From the NCBI GenBank assembly GCA_013360445.1, contig JABWBP010000038.1:1-62598 (forward strand): a DNA stretch of 62,598 bases, read 5' to 3'. Under the pieces are notes generated by a model. The model was not told the DNA's origin. It ran no database searches and saw nothing but the letters and a program-made list of their open reading frames with translations. Numbering within the stretch: position 1 is the first letter of the stretch; the number at the start of each line of letters is the position of its first letter. The translations under genes were made by a program, and so were the position numbers. Positions 23,614-32,744 of the stretch are shown here, one piece after another. The stretch comes from Calditrichaceae bacterium. GTDB taxonomy: Bacteria > Calditrichota > Calditrichia > RBG-13-44-9 > J075.

Positions 23614-26061
23614 ATGAAACGGTTGTTATGGTTCATTACCGCTATCTGGCTCTGCCAACCGCTCTGGGCGCAGGGCGGGAGCATTACCGGGGTGGTGCGG
23701 GATGGAGAGAGCGGGGAGGCTTTGCCGGGCGCCAACGTTGTGGTCGCCGGGCTGAAAAAGGGCGGCAGCAGCGATCAAAAGGGAGAATTTGCCATCACAA
23801 ACCTGGCCCCCGGGAAATATACCCTGGCGGTGAGCTTCTTAGGCTACAAAGAGTTCAAAACCGTCGTGGAAGTGCAGGCCGGCGCAACCGCCGCGCTAAC
23901 GGTTCGATTGCAGCCCACCGCGTTGTTGGGCAAGGAGGTGACCGTGGTGGCTACCCGCGCCGTGGAAGGAGAAACCCCCGCGGCCTTCAGCACTCTTTCC
24001 GGGGAGCAGCTCCGGGTGCGCTATTACGCCCAGGACATCCCCGCCATGCTCAGCGAGCTGCCCTCCACCACCTTTTATTCCGAAAGCGGCAGCGCCGTCG
24101 GCTACACCTACCTGTCGATTCGCGGCTTCGACCAGCGGCGCATCTCGGTGATGATCAACGGCATTCCCCAAAACGACCCGGAAGACCATAGCGTGTACTG
24201 GGTGGATTTCCCGGATTTCCTGGCCAACACCGAAGACATCCAGGTGCAGCGGGGAGCGGGCAGCGCCTTTTACGGCCCCCCGGCCATCGGCGGCTCGGTA
24301 AATATCATCACTTCCCGGTTCTCCCCGGAACGCTCCGCCTCGGTTTATACCGGCTATGGAAGTTACAACACCTACAGGCTCTCCGCCGCGCTCAACAGCG
24401 GGCTGCTCAAAGACCGCTACGTGGTTTCCGGGAGAATTTCCCAGGTCAAAAGCGACGGTTACCGGGAGCGCTCCTGGGTGGACTTCAAGAGCTATTTCTT
24501 AGGGCTGGCCTATTTCGGGGAGAAATCTTCCGCCCGGCTGCACTTTTACGGCGGGCCGATTGAAGACCACCTCGCCTATTACGGCATCTCCAAAGCGGCG
24601 GCGCAGAACCGGGAAACCCGGCGGCAGAACCCCATCGCCGGGGATGACGAGATCGAAAATTTCAACCAGCCCCACTTAGAGTTGATCCATACCTGGCAGC
24701 TCGGCGACCGCCTGCTGCTGAACAACGCCCTTTTCGGCATCCGCGGCTACGGATTTTTCGATTACGACGGCTCCTGGGCGCCGCTCTCTTATTACCGCCT
24801 CACCCCGCAGTACGGCTTCGAGGTGCAGGGCGACCCGGAGACCATTTATCCCGAAAGAGTGCTCATCCGCGCGTACGTGGATAATAAACAGGCCGGCTGG
24901 CTGCCCACCCTCACCTATCGGCACTCCCGCGGCGAGGTGGTTTTGGGAAGCGAGTTGCGGCTGCACCGCTCCCTGCACTGGGGGCGCATCCAGAAGGGCA
25001 GCGATGATTTGCCCCCCGCGGTTTCCGGCGAGTACCAGGGGCTTGACTACATCGGAACGCGGCGCTATTACGAATACAAGGGCGGTAAGGACGTTATCTC
25101 TCCGTACCTGAACGCCAATTATCGCCTGAATCCGAAACTGGCCCTGCACGGGGCGCTGCAATTGGTGCTGCAACGCTACCGCCTGTATGATGAAAAATTC
25201 CTCGGCACCGATTTTACGGTAAATTACACCTTTCTGAACCCGCGCCTCGGGGTGAATTTCACTCTCACCCCGCAAACCAGCCTCTTTGCCAGTTATTCCC
25301 GCACCAGCCGGGAACCGCGCCTGAAAAACCTCTACGACGCCGCGGAAGCCAGCACCCCGCTTAGCTGGGGCGCGGTAATTCCCCAGTTTTCTATCAACCC
25401 CGACGGCAGCTACAACTTCGCCGATCCCCTGGTGAAACCGGAAAAACTCCACGATGTTGAGTTAGGCTTCGGTTACGGGAACCCCGCGCTGAAGGGGAAT
25501 ATCAACCTCTTCTACATGGACTTCAAAGATGAGATCGTCAAACAGGGGCAGTTAGACCGTTTCGGCCAGCCGGTAACCGGCAACGCCGAGCGCACCGTTC
25601 ACGCCGGGGTGGAACTCAGCGGGCAGGCCGTCCTGCTCAATCGCTGGCAGATCTTCGGCAACCTCACTTTCAGCCAGAATGAATTGAAAAGATACACTGT
25701 TTATGAGGATGACGCTCCCCTGCGCCTGGACGGCAACCCCATCGCCGGTTTTCCGGATTTCTTAGCCAACGCCCGGGCGCAGTATCAACACGCCGGCTTC
25801 ACCGCCTCGCTTTCCATGCAGCACGTGGGGAAAAGATATACCGATAATTTCAAAAATGAAGACAACACCGTCGATCCGTACACGGTTTTTCACGGAACCG
25901 TGGCCTACGATTTCGGAAGATGGCTGCCCTTCCCCGGGTTGATTTTGCAGTTGCACGTGCAGAATATTTTTGATACTCTTTACATCACCCATGGGGAGGG
26001 GGAGGAATTTTTCCCCGCCGCGGAGCGGCATTTCTTTGTAAACGCCCGGTTAGGGCTGTGA
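23614..26061 (+). CDS. TonB-dependent outer-membrane receptor, predicted thiamine uptake
   Basis: The start at 23614 follows GGAGGAG; an ATG 18 bases earlier would include the ribosome site. The 815-residue protein has a signal peptide (LWAQ-GG), a carboxypeptidase-regulatory-like beta-sandwich (SITGVVRDGESGEALPGANVVV...KYTLAVSFLGYKEF), a plug domain (YLSIRGFDQRRISVMINGIPQNDPE, VQRGAGSAFYGPPAIGGSVNI), and a long beta-barrel to the C-terminus. This is a standard TonB-dependent receptor of Bacteroidetes-like type. Its position directly behind a TPP riboswitch and ahead of thiamine pyrophosphokinase indicates thiamine, or a related pyrimidine/thiazole compound, as substrate. Confidence 0.92.
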   Translation: MKRLLWFITAIWLCQPLWAQGGSITGVVRDGESGEALPGANVVVAGLKKGGSSDQKGEFAITNLAPGKYTLAVSFLGYKEFKTVVEVQAGATAALTVRLQPTALLGKEVTVVATRAVEGETPAAFSTLSGEQLRVRYYAQDIPAMLSELPSTTFYSESGSAVGYTYLSIRGFDQRRISVMINGIPQNDPEDHSVYWVDFPDFLANTEDIQVQRGAGSAFYGPPAIGGSVNIITSRFSPERSASVYTGYGSYNTYRLSAALNSGLLKDRYVVSGRISQVKSDGYRERSWVDFKSYFLGLAYFGEKSSARLHFYGGPIEDHLAYYGISKAAAQNRETRRQNPIAGDDEIENFNQPHLELIHTWQLGDRLLLNNALFGIRGYGFFDYDGSWAPLSYYRLTPQYGFEVQGDPETIYPERVLIRAYVDNKQAGWLPTLTYRHSRGEVVLGSELRLHRSLHWGRIQKGSDDLPPAVSGEYQGLDYIGTRRYYEYKGGKDVISPYLNANYRLNPKLALHGALQLVLQRYRLYDEKFLGTDFTVNYTFLNPRLGVNFTLTPQTSLFASYSRTSREPRLKNLYDAAEASTPLSWGAVIPQFSINPDGSYNFADPLVKPEKLHDVELGFGYGNPALKGNINLFYMDFKDEIVKQGQLDRFGQPVTGNAERTVHAGVELSGQAVLLNRWQIFGNLTFSQNELKRYTVYEDDAPLRLDGNPIAGFPDFLANARAQYQHAGFTASLSMQHVGKRYTDNFKNEDNTVDPYTVFHGTVAYDFGRWLPFPGLILQLHVQNIFDTLYITHGEGEEFFPAAERHFFVNARLGL

Positions 26062-26134
26062 AGCGCAGGGCGTAAAGCGCATGGAGCATAGCGTTGCAAC
26101 CGGATATTATCCTATGCGCCAAGCGCTAAACTCA
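26058..26134. repeat. GCGCATAGG-type word array
   Basis: GCGCAGGGCGTAAAGCGCATGGAGCATAGCG is partly mirrored by CCTATGCGCCAAGCGC, with 9-bp word spacing. It lies within the thiamine operon, between receptor and kinase, and would be transcribed as a hairpin. Confidence 0.55.
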
Positions 26135-26168
26135 AAACTCAAAATCCGGAACTCAAAGCGCTAAAACA

Positions 26169-26798
26169 ATGAAACACGCGCTATTTTTTGCACACGGCGA
26201 GGTTGGCGAGAAAGAATTCCGCAAGATCGGGAATGAGCGGTTCGATCTCGTGATTGCCGCGGACGGCGGGGCGTTGAACGCCCTGCGCGGCGGCTACCTG
26301 CCGGATTACGTGGTCGGCGACCTGGATTCCATCACCGCGGGGGTCGAGGAGCAGCTTCCCGGGGCGAAGCTGGTCTCCCGCCCCTCCCAGGAATTGAACG
26401 ACCTGGAAAAAACCCTGCAATTCTGCGAAGAATTGGGCGTGCGCGAAATTACCCTGTTGGGAATCGGCGGAAAGCGGCTGGATCACACCCTCAACAATCT
26501 CTCGGTGCTGAGCCGCTACGATGAGAGATTCCATTTCACCATTTATGACCCTTATTCCCGAATTTACCTGGTGCGCAAGCGCTGGGAATATTCCGGCGCT
26601 ATCAACCAGTTGATCTCCCTGATTCCCCTGGGGCGCGTGGAAGGAGTGGTTACCGAGGGGCTGGCCTTTCCCCTTAAAAACGAACCGCTGGTTTTCGGCG
26701 AGCGGGAGGGGTTGAGCAATTACATCGTCTCCAACCCGGCGCGGGTGCGCATTCGAAGCGGGTTGCTGTTCATTTTTGTGTTAGACGGGGAAACGTAA
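26169..26798 (+). CDS. thiN: Thiamine pyrophosphokinase
   Basis: The 209-residue protein fits the family length. It carries the two domains of thiamine diphosphokinase: the catalytic N-terminal half with IAADGGALNAL, DYVVGDLDSI (the metal-binding D-x-D signature), SQELNDLEKTLQF and IGGKRLDHTLNNL, and a C-terminal beta-sandwich that binds thiamine. The enzyme transfers pyrophosphate from ATP to thiamine, giving TPP. It sits between a TonB receptor and a Na+ symporter in a TPP-riboswitch operon, so the cell uses it to activate salvaged thiamine. Confidence 0.92.
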   Translation: MKHALFFAHGEVGEKEFRKIGNERFDLVIAADGGALNALRGGYLPDYVVGDLDSITAGVEEQLPGAKLVSRPSQELNDLEKTLQFCEELGVREITLLGIGGKRLDHTLNNLSVLSRYDERFHFTIYDPYSRIYLVRKRWEYSGAINQLISLIPLGRVEGVVTEGLAFPLKNEPLVFGEREGLSNYIVSNPARVRIRSGLLFIFVLDGET

Positions 26799-26960
26799 AG
26801 CGTAACTCGTAAGGTGTAAAACGTAATGCGTAATAAAAACGGAATACGCAATACGGAACACCCTTCGACAGTTCGGCAGGCTCACCACGGGCAAGCTCAG
26901 GGTAAACTCCTCCACGCAATACAGGTTACGCTTTACGCATTACGTTTCCCGTTTCATGAG
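26796..26960. repeat. GCGTAATGC word array with GACAGTTCGGCAGGCTCA core
   Basis: AACTCGTAAGGTGTAAAACGTAATGCGTAA and ACGCAATACGGAA on the left are mirrored by TTACGCTTTACGCATTACG on the right. Between them is the separate motif CCCTTCGACAGTTCGGCAGGCTCA. It fills the gap before the symporter start; an open frame in phase with the symporter runs through it but is not likely to be translated. Confidence 0.6.
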
Positions 26961-26969
26961 CGAGATTCC

Positions 26970-28388
26970 ATGAGATTCCACTACCTTGAATTGCTTCCGG
27001 TCGCGGTTTACTTTATCGCGATTTTGTTGCTGGGGCTGTTTGCCAAAAAACAACCGGACAGCGAAGAGAACCGCGTCCTCGAAGAGGATTTCATCCTGGG
27101 CGGGCGGCGCCTCACCCTCCCGGTGTTCGTGGCGACGTTAGTGAGCACCTGGTACGGGGGGATTTTAGGGGTGGGGGAGTTTACCTATCTGTATGGGCTG
27201 GCCAATTGGGTGGTTTTCGGAGTGCCGTACTATGTTTTTGCAGTGTTGTTCGCGTTTTTTTTAGCCCCCCAAATCCGCGCCTCGCAATTGTTCTCCATTC
27301 CCGACCAGTTCTACAAAAATTTCGGCGCTGCCGGGGGCGTTTTAGCGGCGATCTACACTTTTTTTATGACCCTCCCCGCCCCTTACCTGCTGATGGTGGG
27401 GCTGTTGCTGCACTTCATCTTCGGGTGGAGCCTCTGGGTGAGCATTATCGTCGGGGCGTTCTTCTCCATGATCTACGTGCTCACCCGGGGATTCCAGGCC
27501 GTGGTGCGCACCAACGAGCTTCAGTTTATCCTGATGTATGCCGGGTTCCTGGCCCTGCTTATTCCCCTGGTCTTCGAGTACGGCGGGATCGGTTTTTTAT
27601 CCGCCAAACTTCCCCCGGAGCACCTCACCTGGCGCGGGGGGAACACCACTTTTTACATCCTGGCCTGGTTTTTCATCGCCTCCTGGACCTTCATCGACCC
27701 GGGGTTCCACCAGCGCTGTTATGCCGCGCAAACCCCCCAAACGGCGCGCAACGGCATCCTCGCATCGGTGGGGTTCTGGTTTATTTTCGATTTTTTGACC
27801 ACGGCCAGCGGGCTGTACGCCCGGGCGCTGTTACAGGAGCAGAATGTTCATCCCCCGCTCTCTTTTCCGCTCCTGGGCCACCAATACCTGCCTCCCCTGC
27901 TTTCCGGGTTGTTTTTGACCGGCTTATTTGCCACCATCATGTCCACCGCGGTCAGCTTTTCCCTGCTCTCCGCGGTCAGCATCGGCTACGATTTGTTGAA
28001 AAAATTTTATCCCGCCCCCAAATCTTCCTCGCTGTATCTGAAAACCGGCCTGGCAATTACCGCGCTGGTTTCCGTTTCGCTGGCCATCCTGGTTCCCTCG
28101 GTCATCGACATCTGGTTCATCCTGGGAAACGTCTTCATCCCGCCGATGTTGCTGCCCCTCATCGCCTGTTATTACCCGGCGCTGCGCCCGGCAAGGGGCT
28201 GGGCGCTGGCCAATCTGGCGCTCTCTTTCTCCGTCTCGCTGTTTTTTTTACTGCTGGCGATCTTCCAAAGCCCCTCGCTGCGGGAGATTCACTATCCCTG
28301 GGAGATGCCGCCCATGTATCCCGGTCTGGCGGTTTCGCTGGCGCTGTTTGGGATCGGGCTGCTGCGGAAACGGCGAGGCGGGAATTAA
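26970..28388 (+). CDS. Sodium:solute symporter family transporter, predicted thiamine importer
   Basis: The start at 26970 gives 472 residues beginning at the first transmembrane helix (LELLPVAVYFIAILLLGLFAKK); the upstream extension reads repeat DNA. About 13 hydrophobic helices are present, with SSS-family features: EDFILGGRRLTLPVFVATLVSTWYGGILGVGEFTYLYG near the N-terminus, and WTFIDPGFHQRCYAAQTPQTARNGI followed by a helix pair in the middle. These proteins import solutes with Na+. The TPP-riboswitch operon argues for thiamine or a precursor rather than the more common sugars or proline. The nearest established thiamine importers in FCB bacteria are PnuT proteins, so this would be a replacement. 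Confidence 0.85.
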   Translation: MRFHYLELLPVAVYFIAILLLGLFAKKQPDSEENRVLEEDFILGGRRLTLPVFVATLVSTWYGGILGVGEFTYLYGLANWVVFGVPYYVFAVLFAFFLAPQIRASQLFSIPDQFYKNFGAAGGVLAAIYTFFMTLPAPYLLMVGLLLHFIFGWSLWVSIIVGAFFSMIYVLTRGFQAVVRTNELQFILMYAGFLALLIPLVFEYGGIGFLSAKLPPEHLTWRGGNTTFYILAWFFIASWTFIDPGFHQRCYAAQTPQTARNGILASVGFWFIFDFLTTASGLYARALLQEQNVHPPLSFPLLGHQYLPPLLSGLFLTGLFATIMSTAVSFSLLSAVSIGYDLLKKFYPAPKSSSLYLKTGLAITALVSVSLAILVPSVIDIWFILGNVFIPPMLLPLIACYYPALRPARGWALANLALSFSVSLFFLLLAIFQSPSLREIHYPWEMPPMYPGLAVSLALFGIGLLRKRRGGN

Positions 28389-28419
28389 CTGCTCTCCCCG
28401 GCGCTTGGCATAGGCGTAA

Positions 28420-28562
28420 ACCTGAGCAAAAAATCACCGCAAAGACGCGAAGGGGCAAAGAAAATGAGGTTGATTTAGGTGAATATCAGCAGGAATTTCG
28501 GGCGAAAACACTCTAAAACCTCCGCGTCTTTGCGGTAAAAAAATACCTGAGGTGTACGCCTA
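28420..28562. repeat. GCAAAGACGC inverted intergenic element, copy 2
   Basis: GCGTAAACCTGAGCAAAAAATCACCGCAAAGACGC on the left is mirrored by CCGCGTCTTTGCGGTAAAAAAATACCTGAGGTGTACGCC on the right. The outer and inner arms match the copies at 10985-11102 and 29553-29702. The rest of 28389-28721 has no gene. Confidence 0.75.
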
Positions 28563-28721
28563 AGCGGCGCTTCGGGAGTATGCTGCCGGGCGTTCGGGCG
28601 CGTTCGCGAACCATCACAGCGTTTCCCGGGGGAATTTTGTTTTAAACTGTTTTGAATCTTCCCCCCGGCGGTTTATTTTTTTGTCTTCAAAATAGATGTG
28701 TTACCAAATCAAGGATCCGGT

Positions 28722-29507
28722 ATGAAAAAATTCATCATGGGAATGATGATCGGGTGGGGAATCGGCTTTCTATCCTGCTCGTCGCAGGCCACCAAAGCTC
28801 CCCCGGTTTCCGAGGGCGTGGAAATGGAGGCCCCCTTAGTTCCTGCCGACGCCGGGAAAGTTCTGGCGGTGCAAGTAAAAACAGAGAATGTGCGGCGCGA
28901 GCCGAACGGGGAGAGATTAGGGCGGTTGTCCCGGGGAGATTCTATCAAGGTGATCCGCCGGGTGGGAAACTGGGTGCAGTTCAATCATCGGAAATTCAAA
29001 GATGCCTATATCTGGGGGCCTTCGGTCGGTTATACCTACCAGAATTTATACAGCCCCTATTTCTATTTCGACACCACCTTGCAGGCCTTCCGCGATATTT
29101 CCTTTTTTCAGAATGAGTTTTCCCAGCGCGGGCAGCGCCGGCAGGAAACCCCCGGCTCCTACGAGCTTTTTTTTAAAGACCTGGGATTGGGAAGCCACGA
29201 ATCGATTATCATAGACGTGGTAACCGAGTCGGAGCAGTTGGTGGAGCACGGGATTACCCTGTTTGTCAACAAAAACACCCGGAAAATCGAGAAATTACGG
29301 GTGGATTACTTCAAACCCGTTCAGGGATTCGAGAACGCTTTGAAAAAAAGCGAATTGCCGGTGGTGGAACCGGCGGAGATCAACGGGGGGCATTTGATCT
29401 GGCCGGCCGGCAAGCTGGTTCCCCATCTCATCGTCGATTTAGAGCGCAAGGAGTGGGAGAGCAACTGGTTTTCCGGAATCTGGTACATTCTGGCGGCAAA
29501 GCTATAG
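28722..29507 (+). CDS. Lipoprotein with bacterial SH3-like domain
   Basis: The start at 28722 (262 codons including stop, 261 residues) is preferred because it gives a clean lipoprotein signal, MKKFIMGMMIGWGIGFLSC, with the cysteine at residue 19. Residues about 50-105 resemble an SH3-like domain (VLAVQVKTENVRREPNGERLGRLSRGDSIKVIRRVGNWVQFN), a type that often binds cell-wall peptides. The remaining 150 residues are not recognised. They contain a YIWGPSVGYTYQNLYSPYFYFD segment and a beta-rich C-terminus. It follows a repeat-rich gap and has no clear partner. Confidence 0.75.
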   Translation: MKKFIMGMMIGWGIGFLSCSSQATKAPPVSEGVEMEAPLVPADAGKVLAVQVKTENVRREPNGERLGRLSRGDSIKVIRRVGNWVQFNHRKFKDAYIWGPSVGYTYQNLYSPYFYFDTTLQAFRDISFFQNEFSQRGQRRQETPGSYELFFKDLGLGSHESIIIDVVTESEQLVEHGITLFVNKNTRKIEKLRVDYFKPVQGFENALKKSELPVVEPAEINGGHLIWPAGKLVPHLIVDLERKEWESNWFSGIWYILAAKL

Positions 29508-29552
29508 CCCGGTTTCTTACTTGAGAGGATTTGCCCGGCAGCCCGCACAGGC

Positions 29553-29702
29553 GTAAACCCCGGGTATTTTTTTACCGCAAAGACGCCAAGACGCGGAGGT
29601 TTTAGAGAGTTCCCACCCGAAAATCCGGCTGAAATTCACAAAAATCAACATTACGTTCTTTGCGTCTTAGCGTCTTTGCGGTGATTTTTTGCCCAGGCTT
29701 AG
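29553..29702. repeat. GCAAAGACGC inverted intergenic element, copy 3
   Basis: GCGTAAACCCCGGG...ACCGCAAAGACGCCAAGACGCGG on the left is mirrored by GCGTCTTAGCGTCTTTGCGGT...GCCCAGGCTTAGG on the right. It is the third member of this family in the window and occupies most of the gap 29508-29811. Confidence 0.75.
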
Positions 29703-29811
29703 GTCTATGCGGGCCGCCGGGAAATAAAAAACTCTCTTGTTTGATTTCCGGCAATTTCATCTATATATTTGTCGCCATTTTGACGCCGATAATTAAAAGG
29801 AGGTTATCCCA

Positions 29812-30111
29812 ATGCCGGCAAGAACCCAGAATATCAACGGATTGTTAGGAATTTCCGAAAATTTGTACGAAGCAGTTATGGTCATGGCCAAGCGAGCGCG
29901 CCAGATCAACGAGGAATTTTACCAGAAGAAGCGCGATCACCAGATTTTAGAAGAATTAGAAGGCGGCTTCGAAGACGATTTTTTGAATAACGAACCGGAC
30001 GAGATCGAAATCAAGGAACCGGTGGAAAACGAAGAGAATCCGATTACCCACTCCTTGAGGGAATTCCTCAATCGCAAGCTCGCCTACCACTATGAATCGC
30101 TGAAGCAATAA
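29812..30111 (+). CDS. rpoZ: DNA-directed RNA polymerase omega subunit
   Basis: The 99-residue protein fits omega in length and pattern. An N-terminal helix contains NLYEAVMVMAKRARQINEEF, with the conserved A-x-R-A-R-Q-I core that contacts beta-prime. An acidic middle (EDDFLNNEPDEIEIKEPVENEENP) and a C-terminal helix (HSLREFLNRKLAYHYESL) follow. A strong AAGGAGG ribosome site is 11 bases before the ATG. Omega helps assemble beta-prime into the polymerase and in many bacteria carries part of a ppGpp site. The usual neighbours (gmk, coaBC) are not present. Confidence 0.85.
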   Translation: MPARTQNINGLLGISENLYEAVMVMAKRARQINEEFYQKKRDHQILEELEGGFEDDFLNNEPDEIEIKEPVENEENPITHSLREFLNRKLAYHYESLKQ

Positions 30112-30131
30112 GCTTGGCCGATAAGCTTGTG

Positions 30132-30190
30132 CTGAAACCCCGGAGCTGCTTTTGAACATCGCGTCAAAGCGGAGACGGGGTTTGCTTTTT
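30132..30190 (+). terminator. Probable terminator after rpoZ
   Basis: An 8-bp stem (AAACCCCG at 30135-30142 pairing with CGGGGTTT at 30176-30183) with a long 33-base loop is followed by GCTTTTTC. The long loop lowers confidence. Confidence 0.45.
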
Positions 30191-30235
30191 CAACTTATTC
30201 GAGACTTTTAGGAAGTGAAATGCCGGCCCCCTAAG

Positions 30236-30312
30236 CCGTGAAGCGTGATGCGTGAAACGTGAAAATTAGGCATCACGCTTTACGTTTTCACGCATCATGT
30301 TTCACGAAACGC
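30236..30312. repeat. CGTGATGCGTGAAACG word array, inverted
   Basis: GTGAAGCGTGATGCGTGAAACGTG on the left is mirrored by CATCACGCTTTACGTTTTCACGCATCATGTTTCACG on the right. The arms repeat a 9-10 bp word. Related arrays are at 26796-26960, 40122-40165, 41116-41182 and 61010-61065. Confidence 0.7.
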
Positions 30313-30367
30313 GAGTCGCATTTCGCTCTGTCCCCTTTCCCGTTCCTTTTACCATTCCGGAGCGCCC

Positions 30368-31975
30368 ATGCAAAACCTGCATTCAACTCCCACCCTGATC
30401 ATTCATCATTGCAAAGTGTATGATCCCGCATCCCCGCGCTTCTATCGCCATACCGCCCTGGCGGCCGCGGGAGAGCGTATTATCGCCGTCGGCGATGATG
30501 CGGAGATTCTGGCCCTGGCCGCACCGGGCGCGCAAATCATTAATGGCCGGGGCTGCTCGCTGCTGCCGGGCCTCACCGACGCCCACAGCCACCTGAGCGG
30601 TTACGCGGAGCGCAAACTGCGCATCGACCTGTCCGATTGCGCGACGCTCTCCGAAGCCCTGGCGATAATTCGCGCCAAAGTTGACGCCGCCCCCCCGGGA
30701 AGCTGGATCAGCGGGGACGGGTGGGACAAAAATCGCTGGGGATTAGAGGGATTTCCGGATAAGAAACTGCTCGACGGCGTCTCTACCCGCCATTTCATCG
30801 CCCTGCAAAGCAAGGATTGGCACAGCCTGTGGGCCAACAGCAGCGCCCTGCAACACTGCGGCATCGACGAAACCACGGAAGAGCCTGCCGGGGGGCGAAT
30901 TCTTCGTTACCCGGGAAGCCGCGAGCCGCTGGGCATTTTGCAGGAGAAAGCCTGTGAAAAAATGCTGCGGGCCATTCCCCCGCCAACCTTCGAGCAGTTG
31001 CTGCCCGCCCTCAAGGAAACCTTTGCAGAACACCATCGCCTGGGGATCACCGGGATTCACAGCGTGGAAACGCCGGCCGATTTTGCCCGCTACCAGGCGC
31101 TCTACCGGCGGGGAGAGTTAGGGCTGCGGATCGCCTGGTATTTCCCGGCGCGTTATTTGGAGGAAGGGGGAATGGAAGATATTTCCCCGGAAGCGGAAAA
31201 CCGCTTTTTGAAGATTTGCGGGGTAAAATTATTCGCCGACGGGGCGTTAGGGTCGCAAACCGCGGATATGCTGGAAAACTACCGGGAATTGAACCACGCC
31301 GGGGTGGAAGTGCTGACCGCGGAGGAGTTGCTTCATAAAATCCGGTTAGGGGTGGAGCGAAAGCTCTCCTGCGCCGTTCACGCCATCGGCGACCGCGCCA
31401 ACCGCAAAGTGTTGCACGCCTTCGGGGCGGTGCAGACGGCCAGCCGCGCCCTGGGGTTGCGCCACCGCATCGAGCACGCCCAGTTGCTGCACCCGGATGA
31501 TATTCCCCTCTTTTCCCGCTTCCGGGTGGCCGCCAGCGTTCAACCGATCCACTTAGCCGCGGATATTCCCCTCATCGAACGCTACTGGGGAGCGCGGGGG
31601 CGCCACGCCTACGCTTTCGGAAGCCTGCTGAAGAGCGGCGCCCGGCTGGTTTTCGGCTCCGACGCGCCCATCGAATCCTTCGACCCCTGGAAGGGGATGT
31701 ACAGCGCCACGGCGCGGAAATACAACTGCAATCCCGCGGAAGCGCCCTATTACCCGGAGGAGCAAATTCCTATCCCCGAGGCGGTGGCCGCTTATACCGC
31801 CAACAGCGCCTACCTGGCCGGGGAAGAGAATCGTTTGGGAGCATTAGAGGAGGGGAAATTAGCCGATTTTATCCTGATCGAGGGCGACATTTTCCGCGAA
31901 CCGGCGGAAGCGCTGCTGCAAACGCAGGTGTGGTTGACGGTATTGGACGGGCAAATCGTGTATCAAGCGAGGTAA
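30368..31975 (+). CDS. Amidohydrolase (YtcJ-like, amidohydrolase 3 family)
   Basis: The 535-residue cytosolic enzyme has the metal-dependent amidohydrolase layout. An N-terminal composite domain ends in LLPGLTDAHSHLSGYAERK, with the first HxH metal ligands. Later come IHSVETP, SCAVHAIGDRANRKV (third histidine), LRHRIEHAQLLHPDD (fourth histidine) and LVFGSDAPIESFDPW (metal-binding Asp). A C-terminal beta-sandwich closes it (LGALEEGKLADFILIEGDIF). This corresponds to the YtcJ/NfdA-like group that hydrolyses N-formyl or N-acyl compounds; the substrate is unknown. There is no signal peptide and no clear operon partner. Confidence 0.9.
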   Translation: MQNLHSTPTLIIHHCKVYDPASPRFYRHTALAAAGERIIAVGDDAEILALAAPGAQIINGRGCSLLPGLTDAHSHLSGYAERKLRIDLSDCATLSEALAIIRAKVDAAPPGSWISGDGWDKNRWGLEGFPDKKLLDGVSTRHFIALQSKDWHSLWANSSALQHCGIDETTEEPAGGRILRYPGSREPLGILQEKACEKMLRAIPPPTFEQLLPALKETFAEHHRLGITGIHSVETPADFARYQALYRRGELGLRIAWYFPARYLEEGGMEDISPEAENRFLKICGVKLFADGALGSQTADMLENYRELNHAGVEVLTAEELLHKIRLGVERKLSCAVHAIGDRANRKVLHAFGAVQTASRALGLRHRIEHAQLLHPDDIPLFSRFRVAASVQPIHLAADIPLIERYWGARGRHAYAFGSLLKSGARLVFGSDAPIESFDPWKGMYSATARKYNCNPAEAPYYPEEQIPIPEAVAAYTANSAYLAGEENRLGALEEGKLADFILIEGDIFREPAEALLQTQVWLTVLDGQIVYQAR

Positions 31976-31984
31976 AGCGGCAGG

Positions 31985-32096
31985 GTTAGCCGGCGTGCAA
32001 AACTGAAGTTTTGCAAGGAGCAGGAGGCAGCGGGCAGGGACAAGTAGGCAGTGAGCAATTTTGCCTCTGCAAAACTGAAGTTTTGCACTCCGGCCA
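31985..32096. repeat. Paired GCAAAACTGAAGTTTTGC palindromes
   Basis: Two copies of an 18-bp palindrome (near 31997-32014 and 32069-32086) flank words of the GGCAGCGGGCAGGGACAAGTAGGCAGTGAGC kind. It lies between the converging amidohydrolase and hypothetical genes and may form bidirectional hairpins. Confidence 0.65.
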
Positions 32097-32672
32097 TCAA
32101 TCCCCGGCGATTTCCAGGGGCTGGAAGCGCACGGAACCGCCTCTCACCATGTAGCCGAACCAGGTAAATTCTTTATCGGGAAGGGGGAACTTCACCGCCA
32201 TGGGAACGCCGTTGACTTCCACGGCTACATCATCGCTGCGGCGGGAGAAGATGAACATGAAGACATATTTATCCTCGGAATTGAGGATTTCCACCGTTTT
32301 TTTCGCCAGCAGGCGAAATTGAACCTCCCCGCCTGGGGAGATTTCCAGCGCGCCAAAGAGGATTTGTTTTTCCGAGAGCGAGTAGCCCGCCGCCCACAAT
32401 CGCCGGCCGGCCCCGGTATCCTGCCCGAAAACGAAGAACGCATCGGTGGTTTCCGGGTCGCTGGAAAACCATAAATCGCCTTTCAGCCAGAACCGGGAGG
32501 GAGAATCCGGCAGCCGCCCCGGGCGAATGGCGTACCCGTTACCCTGGAGGGTTTGCAGGCAAATTTTGCCTTCGGAGTCGGTAAAGAACGTATCCGCCCC
32601 GCTGGTTTGCCAGTTCTGCGCCGCTGCGCAATGCCCCCCGATCAGAATGAAAAACAGCAGTCGAAGCGCCAT
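32097..32672 (-). CDS. Exported protein of unknown function
   Basis: The 191-residue protein has a signal peptide (residues 1-18, cleavage near HCAAA-QNW). It is rich in beta strands (FWLKGDLWFSSDPETTDAFFVFGQD, LLAKKTVEILNSEDKYVFMFIFSRR, VAVEVNGVPMAVKFPL). The pattern is compatible with a jelly-roll or concanavalin-like sandwich, but I do not recognise a family. It is followed on the same strand by the gene's own repeat-rich leader, and no partner is evident. Confidence 0.65.
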   Translation of the reverse strand: MALRLLFFILIGGHCAAAQNWQTSGADTFFTDSEGKICLQTLQGNGYAIRPGRLPDSPSRFWLKGDLWFSSDPETTDAFFVFGQDTGAGRRLWAAGYSLSEKQILFGALEISPGGEVQFRLLAKKTVEILNSEDKYVFMFIFSRRSDDVAVEVNGVPMAVKFPLPDKEFTWFGYMVRGGSVRFQPLEIAGD

Positions 32673-32744
32673 AAATCCTGCAACGATGGTTGGTCAAAGG
32701 TTTATTAAAAAAACGCAACCTGTAAAATTTCCGGTGATACAAGT

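Noticed and set aside
29812-30111. Short helical protein as a DGR Avd accessory subunit
   Set aside because: The helix motif AKRARQIN and the acidic middle fit RNA polymerase omega, and the gene is more than 10 kb from the template.
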